From Aphelidium insulamus (Eukaryota > Aphelidiomycota > Aphelidea > Aphelidiaceae), in contig JAZDSV010000001.1 in NCBI GenBank assembly GCA_036784855.1, positions 62,001-126,000 of the forward strand: a stretch of DNA of 64,000 nucleotides, written 5' to 3'. Each line of letters opens with the position of its first letter. Within the stretch, counting starts at the first letter, position 1. Made by a program: the position numbers and the translations under genes. Below the pieces are notes generated by a model. That model was not told the origin of the DNA. It saw only the letters and a list, made by a program, of their open reading frames with translations, and made no database searches. Of the stretch, positions 53,837 to 64,000 are shown in pieces.

Positions 53837-55207
53837 CTACATCAGACCAGTTTCACGCAGATTCTTCTGGATAATGATATCCGTCACTGCGGCCATGACG
53901 AACTTTATCTGGGCCGTGTCGGTGGCACATGTGAAGTGAGCGTAGATCTGCTTGGTCTGCGGACTCTTGTTGAGCTCGACGTACTTGTTCAGCACGAATG
54001 CCGACGCCTGCTCATAGTCTGCTCCGCCTGCAAGTGACAGTTAGTATGTGCTATGTGCCAATAGTAAGCAGCGGGGCAACAGTACCTTTGTATTCAGGAA
54101 AGTAGTCCGATAACGGGCTCTTGTGCAGCTTGTCCTTGAACAGATCGACCTTGTTCAAGAACAATATCATGCTTGTGTTGCTGAACCATTTGGAGTTGCA
54201 GATGGAGTCAAACAGCGTGAGAGCCTCCTGCATGCGGTTTACGCTCTCGTCTTCGATGAGGACCTGATCGTATTCGCTGATGGCGGCCATGAATATCACC
54301 GCCGTCACATTCTCAAAGCAGTGGATCCACTTTTTGCGCTCCGATCGCTGACCGCCCACATCAAACATCCTACAGGTATATATATCGTTTATCAGTGGGA
54401 TGAGAAAACGCCATTATTCGCTCCGTGACATGCCTGTAGACAAGATTCTCAATCTTGAATGTGGTCTCGGTGATTCCAGTGGTCTTGACACGAGAGTGTA
54501 AAATGTCTTGGTCTGTCGGGGTAAAGTTTGGCACTGCCACCCGGTCAATGTTTTCAAAGAAGCTGCAGAAATGTGTGTGTTACTATCGATGGAATATATA
54601 ATAGAAGATATTATCGCCGTACTATCTCGCAGAGTCGTTCAACTGGTATTCCTTCTTGCGCGCAAACGCTGCTTGCACTCCAGAATCTGCCCACAACGCC
54701 CGAATAGCGTCTGCTATTTCTTTCGGCAATGTATCAGTTCCCTCCAGCTGCGCAGTGATGGTGTATTAGCTCACACAGAGATTGCACGAACGTCAATAGT
54801 ACCTGTGGTGGCAACTCCAGTATTACGGACGAGTGTTTCTTGTTGGCGTCCGGATCACCGAGTGCCACACCGAGCACTTCCATCGCCTCCAGAATGACCT
54901 TCATCGACTGGGCAACGTTGGAAAAGATGATCTCCTTGAACGACTCGCGCTCCTGTGCACTGTAGCCCGACCCGTGAATCAGCTGCATCTGTTTCAGGAT
55001 GGTGGATTTTCCCGACTCTCCGGCACCTTGACACACAAGTCAGTCACTGTGTGGCGGCCCAGAGCACACACAGATGGAGAGTGACGTACCCAGCAGCAGC
55101 ATCTTGACCTCATTCTTCAATGCCACTTTGGCCGCCTTCAAGTCCTTTTCAATCTCGGCGTTCCTGTTCTCCTGCTCCACCGACTCTTTGCTGCCACATA
55201 TCCCCAT
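53837..55207 (-). CDS. Heterotrimeric G-protein alpha subunit
   Basis: GTP-binding signal transducer coupled to seven-helix receptors. Starts MGICGSKES: Gly2 and Ser6 fit N-myristoylation and Cys4 palmitoylation. G1 is [16 protein letters not shown], split by an intron after LLLG; switch [18 protein letters not shown] includes the catalytic Arg; G3 is [19 protein letters not shown]4 [12 protein letters not shown]5 [12 protein letters not shown]. The C-terminus, which selects the receptor, is NLRETGLM: it lacks the Cys four from the end that pertussis toxin modifies in Gi/o. Overall nearest to the Gi/Gpa1-like class. About six exons. Convergent with RMD5. Confidence 0.94.
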
Positions 55208-55548
55208 GATGCTGGCGTGGCTGTGTTGTTACTGGTGTTATGTGGCTGTCCTGTCGGCGGTGTGTCTGTGCGGCAGGGCGATCCAGTGAGTGGACAGACA
55301 GTCACAGACAGACAGACAGTGCCACCAATTCACTACCTGCACAGAGATGTACAGCGGTGTCGGGCACTGTATGTATATGTAGGCTTGTGTGTGTGTCACT
55401 GAAGAGCGGCGCGGAGAGACGCAGAGAATCGCCGCGCAAGTGTCGTCAAGTGTTTTCTGGAGTTAAGACACAAACAAAAACTTTGCTTTGCACACTGCTA
55501 ATGAGCGTTTACAGTTGCGCGGATACAAAAATACTTTTGTCATGTTGA
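55208..55548. other. Intergenic region upstream of the G-alpha gene
   Basis: 341 bp carrying the G-alpha promoter and the 3' flank of CEBPZ. A short CAGA-type repeat lies at about 55295-55320. No coding signal. Confidence 0.4.
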
Positions 55549-58500
55549 TTAATATTTTCTAACCTTCGCGGGGCGTCGGCACTTGTGCTCAGAAGGTCTG
55601 GGGCCTCGTTTGGGGCGCCGCGGTAACTTGTCCACCTTTGCATCTGCACCTGCATCTTCCGGTTCTGGCACAATATTCTCGGCACTCCATCGCTCATCCG
55701 TGAACGCGGGTTCCGCGGCAATCAGGTGGGCATAGTCGTTTGCGGAGGCAAAAACATTGGTCAATGCGCCGCGACCGGCCTTCTTGGCCACCGAGCGCAC
55801 AACACTGTCCATGCTGATTGCGGGTGCAGCAGCAGACTGTTTGCCGCGCAACTTTTCGCGCATGGCTGCTTTCGCCTTGTGCTTGGCCTGCTTATTGTCG
55901 TGACGGTTAATATCCTCGTCATCGTCGTCACTTCCATCGCCTTCAAATGCAATGCTGTCGACACTGCTGGTGTCGTCGGCGTCATCGTCATCGTCGTCTT
56001 CCCAGTCCGACATGTCCAACTCGTCCATTGATGATTCGCCGGCGACGTCCAGAGCAGCATCGTTACCATCGCTCTCGGCCACGGCAAGTAGCGCGTCGTC
56101 TGGATCGCTACCGGCATCTCCATCGTCGTCGCTATCATTCATCATGGCGACAAAGTCGGCGTCGTCGTCAATGTCTTCTCCATCGCTTGCATCATCCGGC
56201 AGGGAGCTGCCCGGCACCGTGGCCATGATTGCGCGATGGACCTCTGCCTCGTCCAGCAGATCGTCGTCACCGTTCTCCAGATCTGCAACGTCCGCATCGC
56301 CATCCGCCATGCAGTGGCCATCATCCACCTCAGCGTCATCGGCAGAGTCGTCGGCGCCCAATTCTCGCTGCGGCCGTCCTTCCGTCACAAACTTGTTGCG
56401 AAAGTATTCATAGTAGAACCGTTCGTCGACCGCCACTTTGGCGTCGTCGTTGCTGTTACCGGTCTCGACACCAGCTGCGTCGCGCCACTCCTTGCTTGTG
56501 ATGACGGCATCGAGAGCGCGGTCCATCGGAACGCGATGCCGCAACAATGTCGAATGGAAGGGCTTGGGCTGCATTGCCGACTGGCCATGGCTGCCCTTTA
56601 CGCCTTTGGTGCCGGCCGAGTCTGCGCCGGCGGAACGTGCCGGCAACTGTTTGGGATTGCGGTACACAAACCGGTCCAGAAAGTGAATGAGAGTAAAGTC
56701 CTCCAGCGGGTCGGACGGATAGTTGATATCGGCCGACGTGCCGCCATCGACATTCAACAGCGTGCGGGCAAACAGACGCACGGTCGGGTGGAAATGGTTC
56801 ACCAGTGCAGTCAACTCCCACATGGATGTTTCCCCGGCTCTGCTGTACTCTGGCGATCGCTGGAAAGGCTGATATGTTTTGCTGTCGTCGCTTTTACTGG
56901 CGGCTCCTGCCGTATGACTCAAGTCCTTATGTACCTCGTTTCGCGTCGGCTGCTCTTCATCCGCTTCGTCGGGAGCATCGACGAATTTTTCTTCCTCGTC
57001 GTCACCATCAACGACACCGTCCGCAGCACCAGTTCCAAACTTGCGCTGCCACACTTCCACGCCTTCACGCAGAGCACGCTCCACCAGCGCGACCGTGGTT
57101 TCGCTGCCGGCAGAGCCACGTTTAAACCGCATCACCTCACTGAGCACAATCAGGGCGGCGCAGTCGAACGCGCTGCCGGCCCCTGGTGTCACGCTGCCCA
57201 CGCCATGCACACAGCATTGCACTAGTCGACGCATGACAGCCAGCAGCGTGTCGTTGCAAGTGCAGTGACGCAGCGACTTGAACAGCAGGTTGAGAAAGAC
57301 GGCAAATGGTTTCGTGGACTGCTGCAGGCGCTGGTCGATCAGAAGTGCATATAGCGCGCGAAAGTATCGCGCCGACAACTTGGGCTGGAATATGGCGGCC
57401 GTCGATTCCGTGGTCGCCAAGTCTTTGGCAGAGGATTGGCCACCGGCTGCTTCTTGTTTATCACCACTAGGTGACTGCTGGGCCGGGCGGTACAGCAGCT
57501 GGAAGATCAGGTGCATGGCCTGCACCGACGTTGCAAACGGCACCGCGGGTAGGTGTGCAATGCGGAACAGAGCATTCATGTGTTTGTCACACAGTGCCTC
57601 CAACGCATCGCGACCAATGAGCTTGGATTGCGCAGTCAAACTCTTGCTGCCCTTGACAGGCAAGTCATCTTCGGGCAGCAGCGTGGCAGCGTACGGGAAC
57701 GCACGGTTAATACCCGTGAGCAGCGAGGACATGATCTTGGCCTCGATACCGGCCTCTGCCTCGACGTGCATACTATCGTCATTGTCAATTGCTTTGCCAT
57801 CTTCACCACCTTGAGCACCTTTACCGTGGCTGTTGAGGCAGGCTAGCCGTTCGAATACGGTAAAATAAATGTTTACCAGTGTCCGGGCGGTAATCACATC
57901 ATTTGTGTCCTTTGTGAGCACAATCTGGTTCAAGAAAACAGACGCATAGTATTTCGCGCGGTCCTGCACACCTTCGCGGAATAGAAACACCTCAACTTCG
58001 CGCACCACAACCAGCTTCATGACGGGATGCCGCATCAGCAGCTGTTGCAGCAGATACACGACTTTGCTGGCGACTTTCTTGTCGCTGTCGCCGAATTTGT
58101 TGACGATAAATGTGAGCAGGGTGCGTTCCTGCTCCTTCTTGCTCACCAGCATGGACCATGCGTGCGACAGCATTGTGGACTTTATGCGCTGCACGGGATC
58201 GCGGCTGAAATGGTCCAGCAGGACAATCAGTTCGTAGTAGCGTGCCTTCACCGCGTCCTCAAACTGCCACAGCATCAGGTGCAGTTGCGCGTCATCGGAA
58301 CTTGCGCCACTAAAGCACTGCGCCGCAGCGGCAAAGTCCACCATGCGTTCATCACTCATCGCCGTGGCTTTGACCAGCTTTTTAATCAGATTGCGAGACG
58401 CCAACTCCAGCACCAGCGCCGTAACGCCCGGCTGCTCGCTGAAGAACAGCAGCTTCCGATCTGAGGGCACAATGCCAGAGTCTGAAGAGCCGCCGCTGCC

Positions 58501-59560
58501 CAGCATCAGCTCCTTCAGCGCATCAATGCCCAGCAGTGCTTCACGACGCGACTTTTTCTTGGCCATCGCCATCAACGCGTCCGTGTACGACCAGCAGTGC
58601 AGTGGCGATTCCTGGACGGCCAGCGAGAGCGCCGAAACGCGATCGTTCATCGTGCCCGACTTGAGCACGGTGTGCATCCACTCGTGGTCCGAGGCGCTGA
58701 CTTTCTTTTTGTACGCGACGAAGGCGCCAGCTTCGCGTCGCAGCAACTCTTTGGCAAATCGCTGCAGCGCACCAATGCCTGCCACCTGGTCCTCCACCGA
58801 GATATTTCTAGCAGTGCTGCTATTGGTGGATTTACCCTTGCGCTTTTTCTGGTTCTGGGTAGGGAGCGTGAAAAGCTTCAGCTCGGGTAGCTCCAGCGTG
58901 TGCCAGCGCGAACTAGGCTGCAGCCGCATATCGAGGTGTTCCTCGGCAGACTCTGTAGGCTCGGTCTTGGTCGCAGCTACCGGCAATTCGGTGACATCGT
59001 CGCATTCGTCAACGTCAGAGTCGTCGGCGTCTGGGGGCGCGACATCTGCACTCAGTCCCACCGACGCCATAAACGACTTGATATCGGCGCTCAATGACTA
59101 AAACCGAACGTGTTACTTAACTTGATGATACAAATCTCTCGAATGATCAAACCTTGTCTGTGGTAGAAGCGGATGTGGGAGATTGTGCCTCGTCAAATAC
59201 CAGCGCGCCATCCTCGCCGTCACTGCCGCCATCCTGGTCGCTTACACCTTGCAGAAGCTCCAAATCATGGCCATCACCGCCGAGCGACAATATTTCTTTC
59301 AGCAACACTTCATCCACCGGTGCCTATATGATTAGCGATGCAATATGATGGCAGGCATAACGCGTCAATACCTCGCCCTTGGGAGCAGCGCGCTTCAACT
59401 GCTTTTTCTTTTGCTGCTGCTTGCGGGAAGGCGCGGGTGTATTTGATGTGGGCTGCTTGACTGACGTTGATACCTTGGCAGGTTTGCCTGGTTTGCCTGG
59501 TTTGCCTGGCGCCTTCTTGGACGCGCCGCGCTTCACCACAGCTTTTTGCACCGCGGGCAT
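55549..59560 (-). CDS. NOC1: CEBPZ / NOC1 (MAK21), 60S ribosome-assembly factor
   Basis: Nucleolar factor that with NOC2 escorts early pre-60S particles. Exons are 59560-59372, 59323-59153 and 59097-55549; introns 48 and 55 nt; about 1,302 residues. The N-terminus is very basic (PGKPGKPGKPAK, SRKQQQKKKQLKRAA), exon 2 carries EVLLKEILSLGGDGHDLELL, and exon 3 has the helical-repeat body (MRHPVMKLVVVREVEVFLF, RYYELIVLLDHF). The CBF/Mak21 domain lies further on (KLSARYFRALYALLIDQRL, HFHPTVRLFARTLLNV, DPLEDFTLIHFLDRFVYRNPK). The C-terminal quarter is a long Asp-rich acidic tract before a basic end (LPRRPKRGPRP). Its antisense strand is open for hundreds of codons, a composition effect. Confidence 0.94.
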
Positions 59561-59577
59561 TTGCGCGTCTCTCTGAT

Positions 59578-59645
59578 GAAAAAAAAAGAACGACGACAGA
59601 GTAATAGGGGCAGGAAAAAAGAAAGAGCAAGAAAGAAAAAAAGCG
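59578..59645 (-). promoter_or_regulatory. Pyrimidine-rich leader of CEBPZ
   Basis: Most of the 103 bp between the CZIB stop and the CEBPZ ATG is purine-rich on the plus strand (pyrimidine-rich in the direction of transcription), resembling the leaders of NRAMP and MscS. Confidence 0.45.
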
Positions 59646-59663
59646 TATAAGAAAGTGATCCTG

Positions 59664-60297
59664 TTACACTTTGACGGCAGAGGTGGCAATGTCGCTGATG
59701 CCGACGGGGACTCCAGCTGCCTCGTCATAGTCGGCAAAGTCCTCTGCAAGGTCCACATCGTCAAACACGGTGCCAGCCACACTTGTACACGAGAATCCTG
59801 CCTACAACGCCAAGCATGAGTTAATCACAACAATGGTATGAGACCCACCCCGGCTCGCCACCCAGTGACCTCGGCACCGCGAGATTCAATGGTGGCCACA
59901 GTTTGCTTTCCGGACGGCGCGCCATCATCACGCGCCTTGTACGCCTGAAACGTGGGCGGAGTGAACGAGAGCGAGATGGCGCCACTGCAAAATTTGCACT
60001 TCATCACCACGTTGGCGGTGGCACGTCCCGTAGGCATCTCCACCTCGTCCTGCAGTACAATTAAGCTTTTGTTAAAGTCATCCAATAATGTATATTTGAA
60101 TACCTGCGCATTAATGCCAACCAGTCCATCGTGAGCTTCGCGGCATGACAAGCATCGCAGCTGCAGCATCCACTCCATGGACGCGTCAGGTGTGATAGCA
60201 GACACGCCATCCAGCTCGCATTCCAGTTGCAGGTCAAAGCGCTATGTTGGCACTGGTGAGCACAAAGATCCGCTAGCGGCCAAGATCTTACTGGCAT
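59664..60297 (-). CDS. CZIB: CZIB-family CxxC zinc-binding protein (C1orf123 / UPF0587)
   Basis: Small conserved eukaryotic zinc protein of uncertain role. Exon 1 is just two codons, ATGCCA at 60297-60292, then GTAAGA; exon 2 begins RFDLQLECELDGVS. Two zinc-binding pairs are present: LRCLSCREAHDG and VVMKCKFCSGAI, four Cys in total. Next come the conserved TIESRGAEVTGW and the C-terminal FDDVDLAEDFADYDEAAGVPVGI, which match CZIB (there DWTDYDEKA). Introns are short; about 150 residues, family length. It lies directly upstream of CEBPZ on the same strand. Confidence 0.9.
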
Positions 60298-60805
60298 ATG
60301 TTGTGTAATTAATCTCACGATGGGCTAGAATGGAGTTAGCGCTATTTAATCACTGTTATAATCGTTCGTGGTTATAAACGCGTTAAATCGGTTCTAAACG
60401 CGCTATATAATCGCGTTGCATACGTATGGTGGTGGCAAACAGTAAAAACCAGCACAAGTATGTATTCAGTCGTGGCCATAGTACACAGTTACTTTAATCA
60501 TGTAATGGCTATAGATGTGATTATGATTCATCCGTACAAAAAAAATGACTGTATCGTTGCATTCTATACAGAGACTCCAAATGATATTTGCAATGAAAAA
60601 GAGCAATAGAGATGGATGTGATATAGGCGTGGTGTAATAGCAGCCAAGGCACAAAATGCCAATGTTGATCTGAATATTGACAGTCAGTCATCAGAGCGCA
60701 CGTGATCACCGTTGTGCCAGATTAAATACTATTTCTGCAACTGTTTCGCCTTCTTATTTTTACTTGCAGCCATTTTATATTCATTCTCATACTTATACTA
60801 TACAT
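60298..60805. promoter_or_regulatory. Divergent CZIB/lipase promoter region with ACGCGT motif
   Basis: About 500 bp, AT-rich, no coding signal. Within 60375-60416 are aaacgcgtt, aaacgcgct and atcgcgtt, one of them a perfect ACGCGT (60378-60383), the core of fungal MluI cell-cycle boxes. A control role is conjecture. The rest shows nothing recognisable. Confidence 0.4.
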
Positions 60806-62301
60806 ATGCTCCATATTACACTGCGCATCGCGCTCTCGCCGTCCACGTCGCTGCTGCGTCTGCGGTCGGCGGCGGTGTTTGCGTGCAGACAGCGCCAATA
60901 TTCTCTGGTTGCCGCGCCTTCTGCAACCGCCACTCCCGCTGCACAATCTCTAGCCAGCAACAAATCGCCGCCTTCTCGCCGTCCGCATCGCGATGGCAAT
61001 GGCACCAAGCTGCCGGTGGTGCTGTGCCACGGCCTGTTTGGCTTTGACACCATAGGTGCGTGTGTCTGTGTGTGTATATATATATATATATGGGTGTGCT
61101 GTACAGCACTTATAGCCATGTAGGCCCCGATTCAATACCGCGACTGCAGTTGAGCTACTGGGGCGGCGTTGCCGACATCCTGCGCTCCACCGGGTCCGAG
61201 GTGTATGTGGCACGCGTCCCCGCCACCGGCAACATTGAGGAGCGCGCCGACCACCTGGACCGGTATCTGCGGCAGAATCTGCGCGGCCGCGACGTCAACC
61301 TCTTGGCACACTCGATGGGCGGGCTGGACTCGCGCTTCCTGGTCACTCATGAACTGGGCGGCGGGGAGTATTCGGTGCGCTCGCTGACCACGGTGGCCAC
61401 CCCGCACCGCGGCTCGCCCATCATGGACTGGATCCGCGACACCATAGGACTGGGCGCCGACAAGTTGGACGACCAAACTGGCCGACGACAACACCTGCAC
61501 CAGCAGCAGCACCAACAGCAGTCATACTCGCCATCTGCACTTATAAAATCGGCCATAGCGAGTCTGATGTCGCGGCTGGACGCGCCCGCCTACTCCAACC
61601 TGACCACCGAGTACCTGACACAACAGTTCAATCCCAGCACACCGGACTCGCCGCGCGTCCAGTACTACTCATTCGGTGCGGCTATCGACGATGTCAGCCC
61701 GCTCTCCCCGCTCCGGCTCCCGTGGGACATTGTGCACCGGCGTGAGGGCGCCAACGACGGCGTGGTGTCGGCGTACTCTGCTCGCTGGGGTACCTACGTC
61801 AAGACGGTGCATGCCGACCACTTTGACGTGCGGCATGGAAACATTGCCACCACGGCCGCCGTGGCCGCCTCTGCTCAACCTTCTGCCAGTGCAGCTGCCA
61901 CGGAGTCCCGGTCTGTGGCAAAAAGTGCCGCTGCACCCACAAGCGCTCCCTCGTCGTCAATGTGGTCGTCATTGTCATCGTGGTCCATGCCGCTGCCGCT
62001 TCTGCACGTGATTGCCGGCATACAAGCTCTGCGCCTGCCCCACCTCTCTCTCGGCTCCATCACTTCACTGGGCATGGACTCATCGGCAACAAGCAGCAGT
62101 GCGGCGGACAGTGCACACAGTATCACTTCTTATCGCGACCGTATCGAGCGCTCACTGGACCGTCTGTACGGGCCCGCCAGCCTGGATGATTTCATATACG
62201 GCTATGACGACGTGGAGCACGGGAATGATGCGTATGAAAAGTTTGACGCTGTCTCATTCTACCGTGGCATTGTCGGCATGCTGCGCCGCGATGGTCTCTG
62301 A
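60806..62301 (+). CDS. TGL2-like mitochondrial alpha/beta-hydrolase lipase
   Basis: Predicted esterase/triacylglycerol lipase, 475 residues; exons 60806-61055 and 61124-62301 with a 68-nt intron containing a TA repeat. The first 40 residues are an amphipathic presequence (LRIALSPSTSLLRLRSAAVF) consistent with mitochondrial import. The oxyanion-loop motif is LPVVLCHGLFGFDTIG, then SYWGGVADILRSTGSEV, and the nucleophile elbow LLAHSMGGLDSRFL with the active Ser in HSMGG; LTTVATPHRGSPIMDWI follows. A late Asp (GANDGVVS) and His (VHADHFD) complete a plausible triad. A low-complexity Ser/Ala insertion separates these from a C-terminal extension. Similar to yeast Tgl2. Confidence 0.88.
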
Positions 62302-62342
62302 CCATTCTTCAAGCAATACATAGATTAGTTCATTATGGAGCT

Positions 62343-62396
62343 GCTATACTATATATATATTTATAGATATATATATATATATCAGCTATATATGCA
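62343..62396. repeat. TA-rich microsatellite
   Basis: Interrupted (TA)n runs between the lipase stop and the next promoter. Similar short TA runs occur at 11290-11312, 33146-33163 and 61075-61091. Confidence 0.7.
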
Positions 62397-62408
62397 CACA
62401 GGTGGAGC

Positions 62409-62417
62409 TATAAATAG
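62409..62417 (+). promoter_or_regulatory. TATA box of the trimethyllysine dioxygenase gene
   Basis: CTATAAATA only 25-33 bp upstream of the ATG at 62442. If it sets the start site at the usual distance, the 5' leader would be very short or nearly absent. Confidence 0.5.
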
Positions 62418-62441
62418 CACACCTCGATTCTATACAACACG

Positions 62442-63934
62442 ATGTTTCGCCTTCTCCGCCCGCTGTCTGCCGCGTCACAGCTCACTGCCAAGTCCTTCAC
62501 GCACCCGCGCCATCTCAGCTCCAATATCGGTCACGACGGCGGCGTTACTGTCACATTTGACGACGGGAGCCACTCGCACTTGTACGTCTATTATTTTTTA
62601 TAATGGCTGACTGTACTTACATGGAACAGCGGCGCCTTCTGGCTGCGCGACCATTGCAAGTGTGAACAGTGCTGGCATCCGGTGACAAAGCAGCGCCTGG
62701 TGGACACTTTTGCCGTGCGTGCCCGTGATATATATATTACAGTGTCTATGTATTAGCACTCCTCAAACTACTTGTAGTTGCCCGCTGATATACGCGCGGC
62801 TAGCAGTAACAGCAGCGGTAATACTACGGTGCGCGTAGTGTGGCCCGACAGTCACGAGAGCGTGTTTCCCGTGGAGTTCCTGCAACGGAATGCTTACAAC
62901 CCGCCCGTCGCCGCCACCATGGCAGCAACAGTGCCTCGCCGACAAAAGATCCTGTGGCCCGGCAGCAGCTTCACCAGCAAGGCCATGGTCGAGCCGGCGG
63001 TCTCGTTCGACTACGTGATGTCCACCGACAACAAGGACGCCGGTCTGGCCGAGTGGCTGCGCCAGATTGACGTGTACGGCTTCTGCTTCGTGGACGGTGT
63101 GCCGGTGAGTCCGGTGGCCACGGAGCAGCTGGCCCGGCGCATTGCGTTCATACGCGAGTCGCACTATGGCGCGTTTTGGGACTTTACCAGCGACCTGTCA
63201 AAGAGTGACACGGCCTACACGCAGCTGGGCATTGGCGCGCACACCGACAGCACGTACTTTACGGATCCCGTGGGGTCAGTACTGTGTGCATATGCTTCTG
63301 TGTGGATACTTGTACCACTGTATGATACTTGTACCACTGCGACTTTCTATAACCACGCTTACTATGGCTGGGCAGACTGCAACTGTTCCATCTGCTGCGT
63401 CATGATGGCGAGGGCGGCCACACGCTGCTGGTTGACGGGTTTCATGCCGCGGAGCAGATACGCCGCACGGCCCCCGACGCATTCCATGCCCTGTGCACGT
63501 TGCGCATCCCCACGCACAGTGCCGGCGACGCGCACTGTCTGCTGCGCCCCACGCCGCATGCCGGCTACCCGCTGATCCAGCTGGACCCGGCACACCTGGA
63601 CACAGCGAATGTGCCGGCGCCGCCATACCAGATCCGCTACAACAACCACGACCGCAGCTGTCTCTCTGGCCGCCTGGGACACAGTGCCGAGTCCGTGGCC
63701 AGGCTGTATGACGCGCTGCGTGTGTGGCACCGCACCATCACCGACCGTGACAATGAGCTGTGGTTGCAGCTGCGCCCTGGCCGCGCCGTAATCGTGGACA
63801 ACTGGCGCGTGCTGCACGGCCGCAGTGCATTCACCGGCTACCGTCGCCTGTGCGGTGCCTACATCAACTGGGACGACTACCGGAGCCGTGTGGCCACGGT
63901 GCTCGACGCTCACAAGGACAAGGCCGATGTGTGA
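62442..63934 (+). CDS. TMLHE: Trimethyllysine dioxygenase (TMLHE), carnitine biosynthesis
   Basis: Mitochondrial Fe(II)/2-oxoglutarate dioxygenase that hydroxylates N6-trimethyllysine, the first step to carnitine. A presequence (FRLLRPLSAASQLTAKSFTH) leads into the N-terminal Cys-rich domain FWLRDHCKCEQCWHP. The catalytic fold has the iron-binding HxD in IGAHTDSTYFTDPVG and the distal His in VLHGRSAFTGYRRL, followed by GAYINWDDYRSR, which separates TMLHE from gamma-butyrobetaine dioxygenase. Further matches are EGGHTLLVDGFHAAEQI and RPGRAVIVDNWRV. About four exons with introns near 62579-62630, 62716-62776 and 63274-63377. Start chosen as the first Met of the presequence. Confidence 0.92.
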
Positions 63935-64000
63935 TGGATTACATATGCATTGGCATCGCATCGCGATAGATGCCCTGCTAGAGAATGCCATAGCAATGCA

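Noticed and set aside
56236-57225. 329-codon frame antisense to CEBPZ
   Set aside because: Lies wholly within a conserved exon on the other strand and has no recognisable domain; a composition artefact, like those at 58343-59101 and 24384-24863.

Overview
This is a gene-dense eukaryotic nuclear window: about 26 protein-coding loci in 64 kb, on both strands, with many short spliceosomal introns (mostly 37-100 nt) and intergenic gaps often under 300 bp. I think it comes from a unicellular, flagellated opisthokont, such as a zoosporic fungus or a close relative. Fungal-type signals are a Nma111-like tandem-PDZ protease, an MscS channel with an EF hand, a Pob3-like SSRP1 that ends in an acidic tail without an HMG box, and a TGL2-like mitochondrial lipase. 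Delta-tubulin points to triplet centrioles, and so to a flagellum. A two-repeat calponin, an FBXO3-like F-box/ApaG protein and head-to-head HSP10/HSP60 look more like holozoan features. I do not assign a genus.

Layout, left to right: the 3' end of an unknown gene; RPL24; a LINE 3' fragment with a perfect 13-bp target duplication; NPC1; a heat-shock island (small HSP with heat-shock elements, then HSP10 and HSP60 sharing a 255-bp bidirectional promoter); calponin/transgelin; FBXO3-like; a 2,362-aa coiled-coil protein; RPN10; RPS23; a FAF1-like nucleolar candidate; a second LINE fragment; a tandem duplication of an unrecognised secreted-protein gene carrying along the 3' end of endosulfine; endosulfine; SSRP1/POB3; NMA111; SMC5 with a degenerate tandem array at its 5' end; delta-tubulin; a repeat-bearing EF-hand protein; an NRAMP transporter; MscS/EF-hand channel; p24 cargo receptor; a small unknown gene; RMD5/GID2; a G-protein alpha subunit; CEBPZ/NOC1; CZIB; TGL2-like lipase; trimethyllysine dioxygenase.

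Most genes are housekeeping: ribosome and ribosome assembly (RPL24, RPS23, CEBPZ, FAF1-like), proteostasis (HSP20/10/60, RPN10, RMD5, NMA111, FBXO3-like), chromatin and chromosomes (SSRP1, SMC5), membrane traffic and transport (NPC1, p24, NRAMP, MscS) and mitochondrial metabolism (TMLHE, TGL2-like). Splicing is varied: three GC-AG introns, a 10-nt microexon, an exon that is only the start codon and another of two codons.

The least ordinary region is 25.4-28.7 kb: a lineage-restricted-looking secreted family, tandem duplicated, with one copy cut off exactly at a nearly identical LINE 3' end. Exon boundaries were set by eye from conserved protein sequence, reading frame and GT/GC-AG signals. 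Those of FBXO3-like, SMC5, RMD5 and the delta-tubulin 3' half are approximate.
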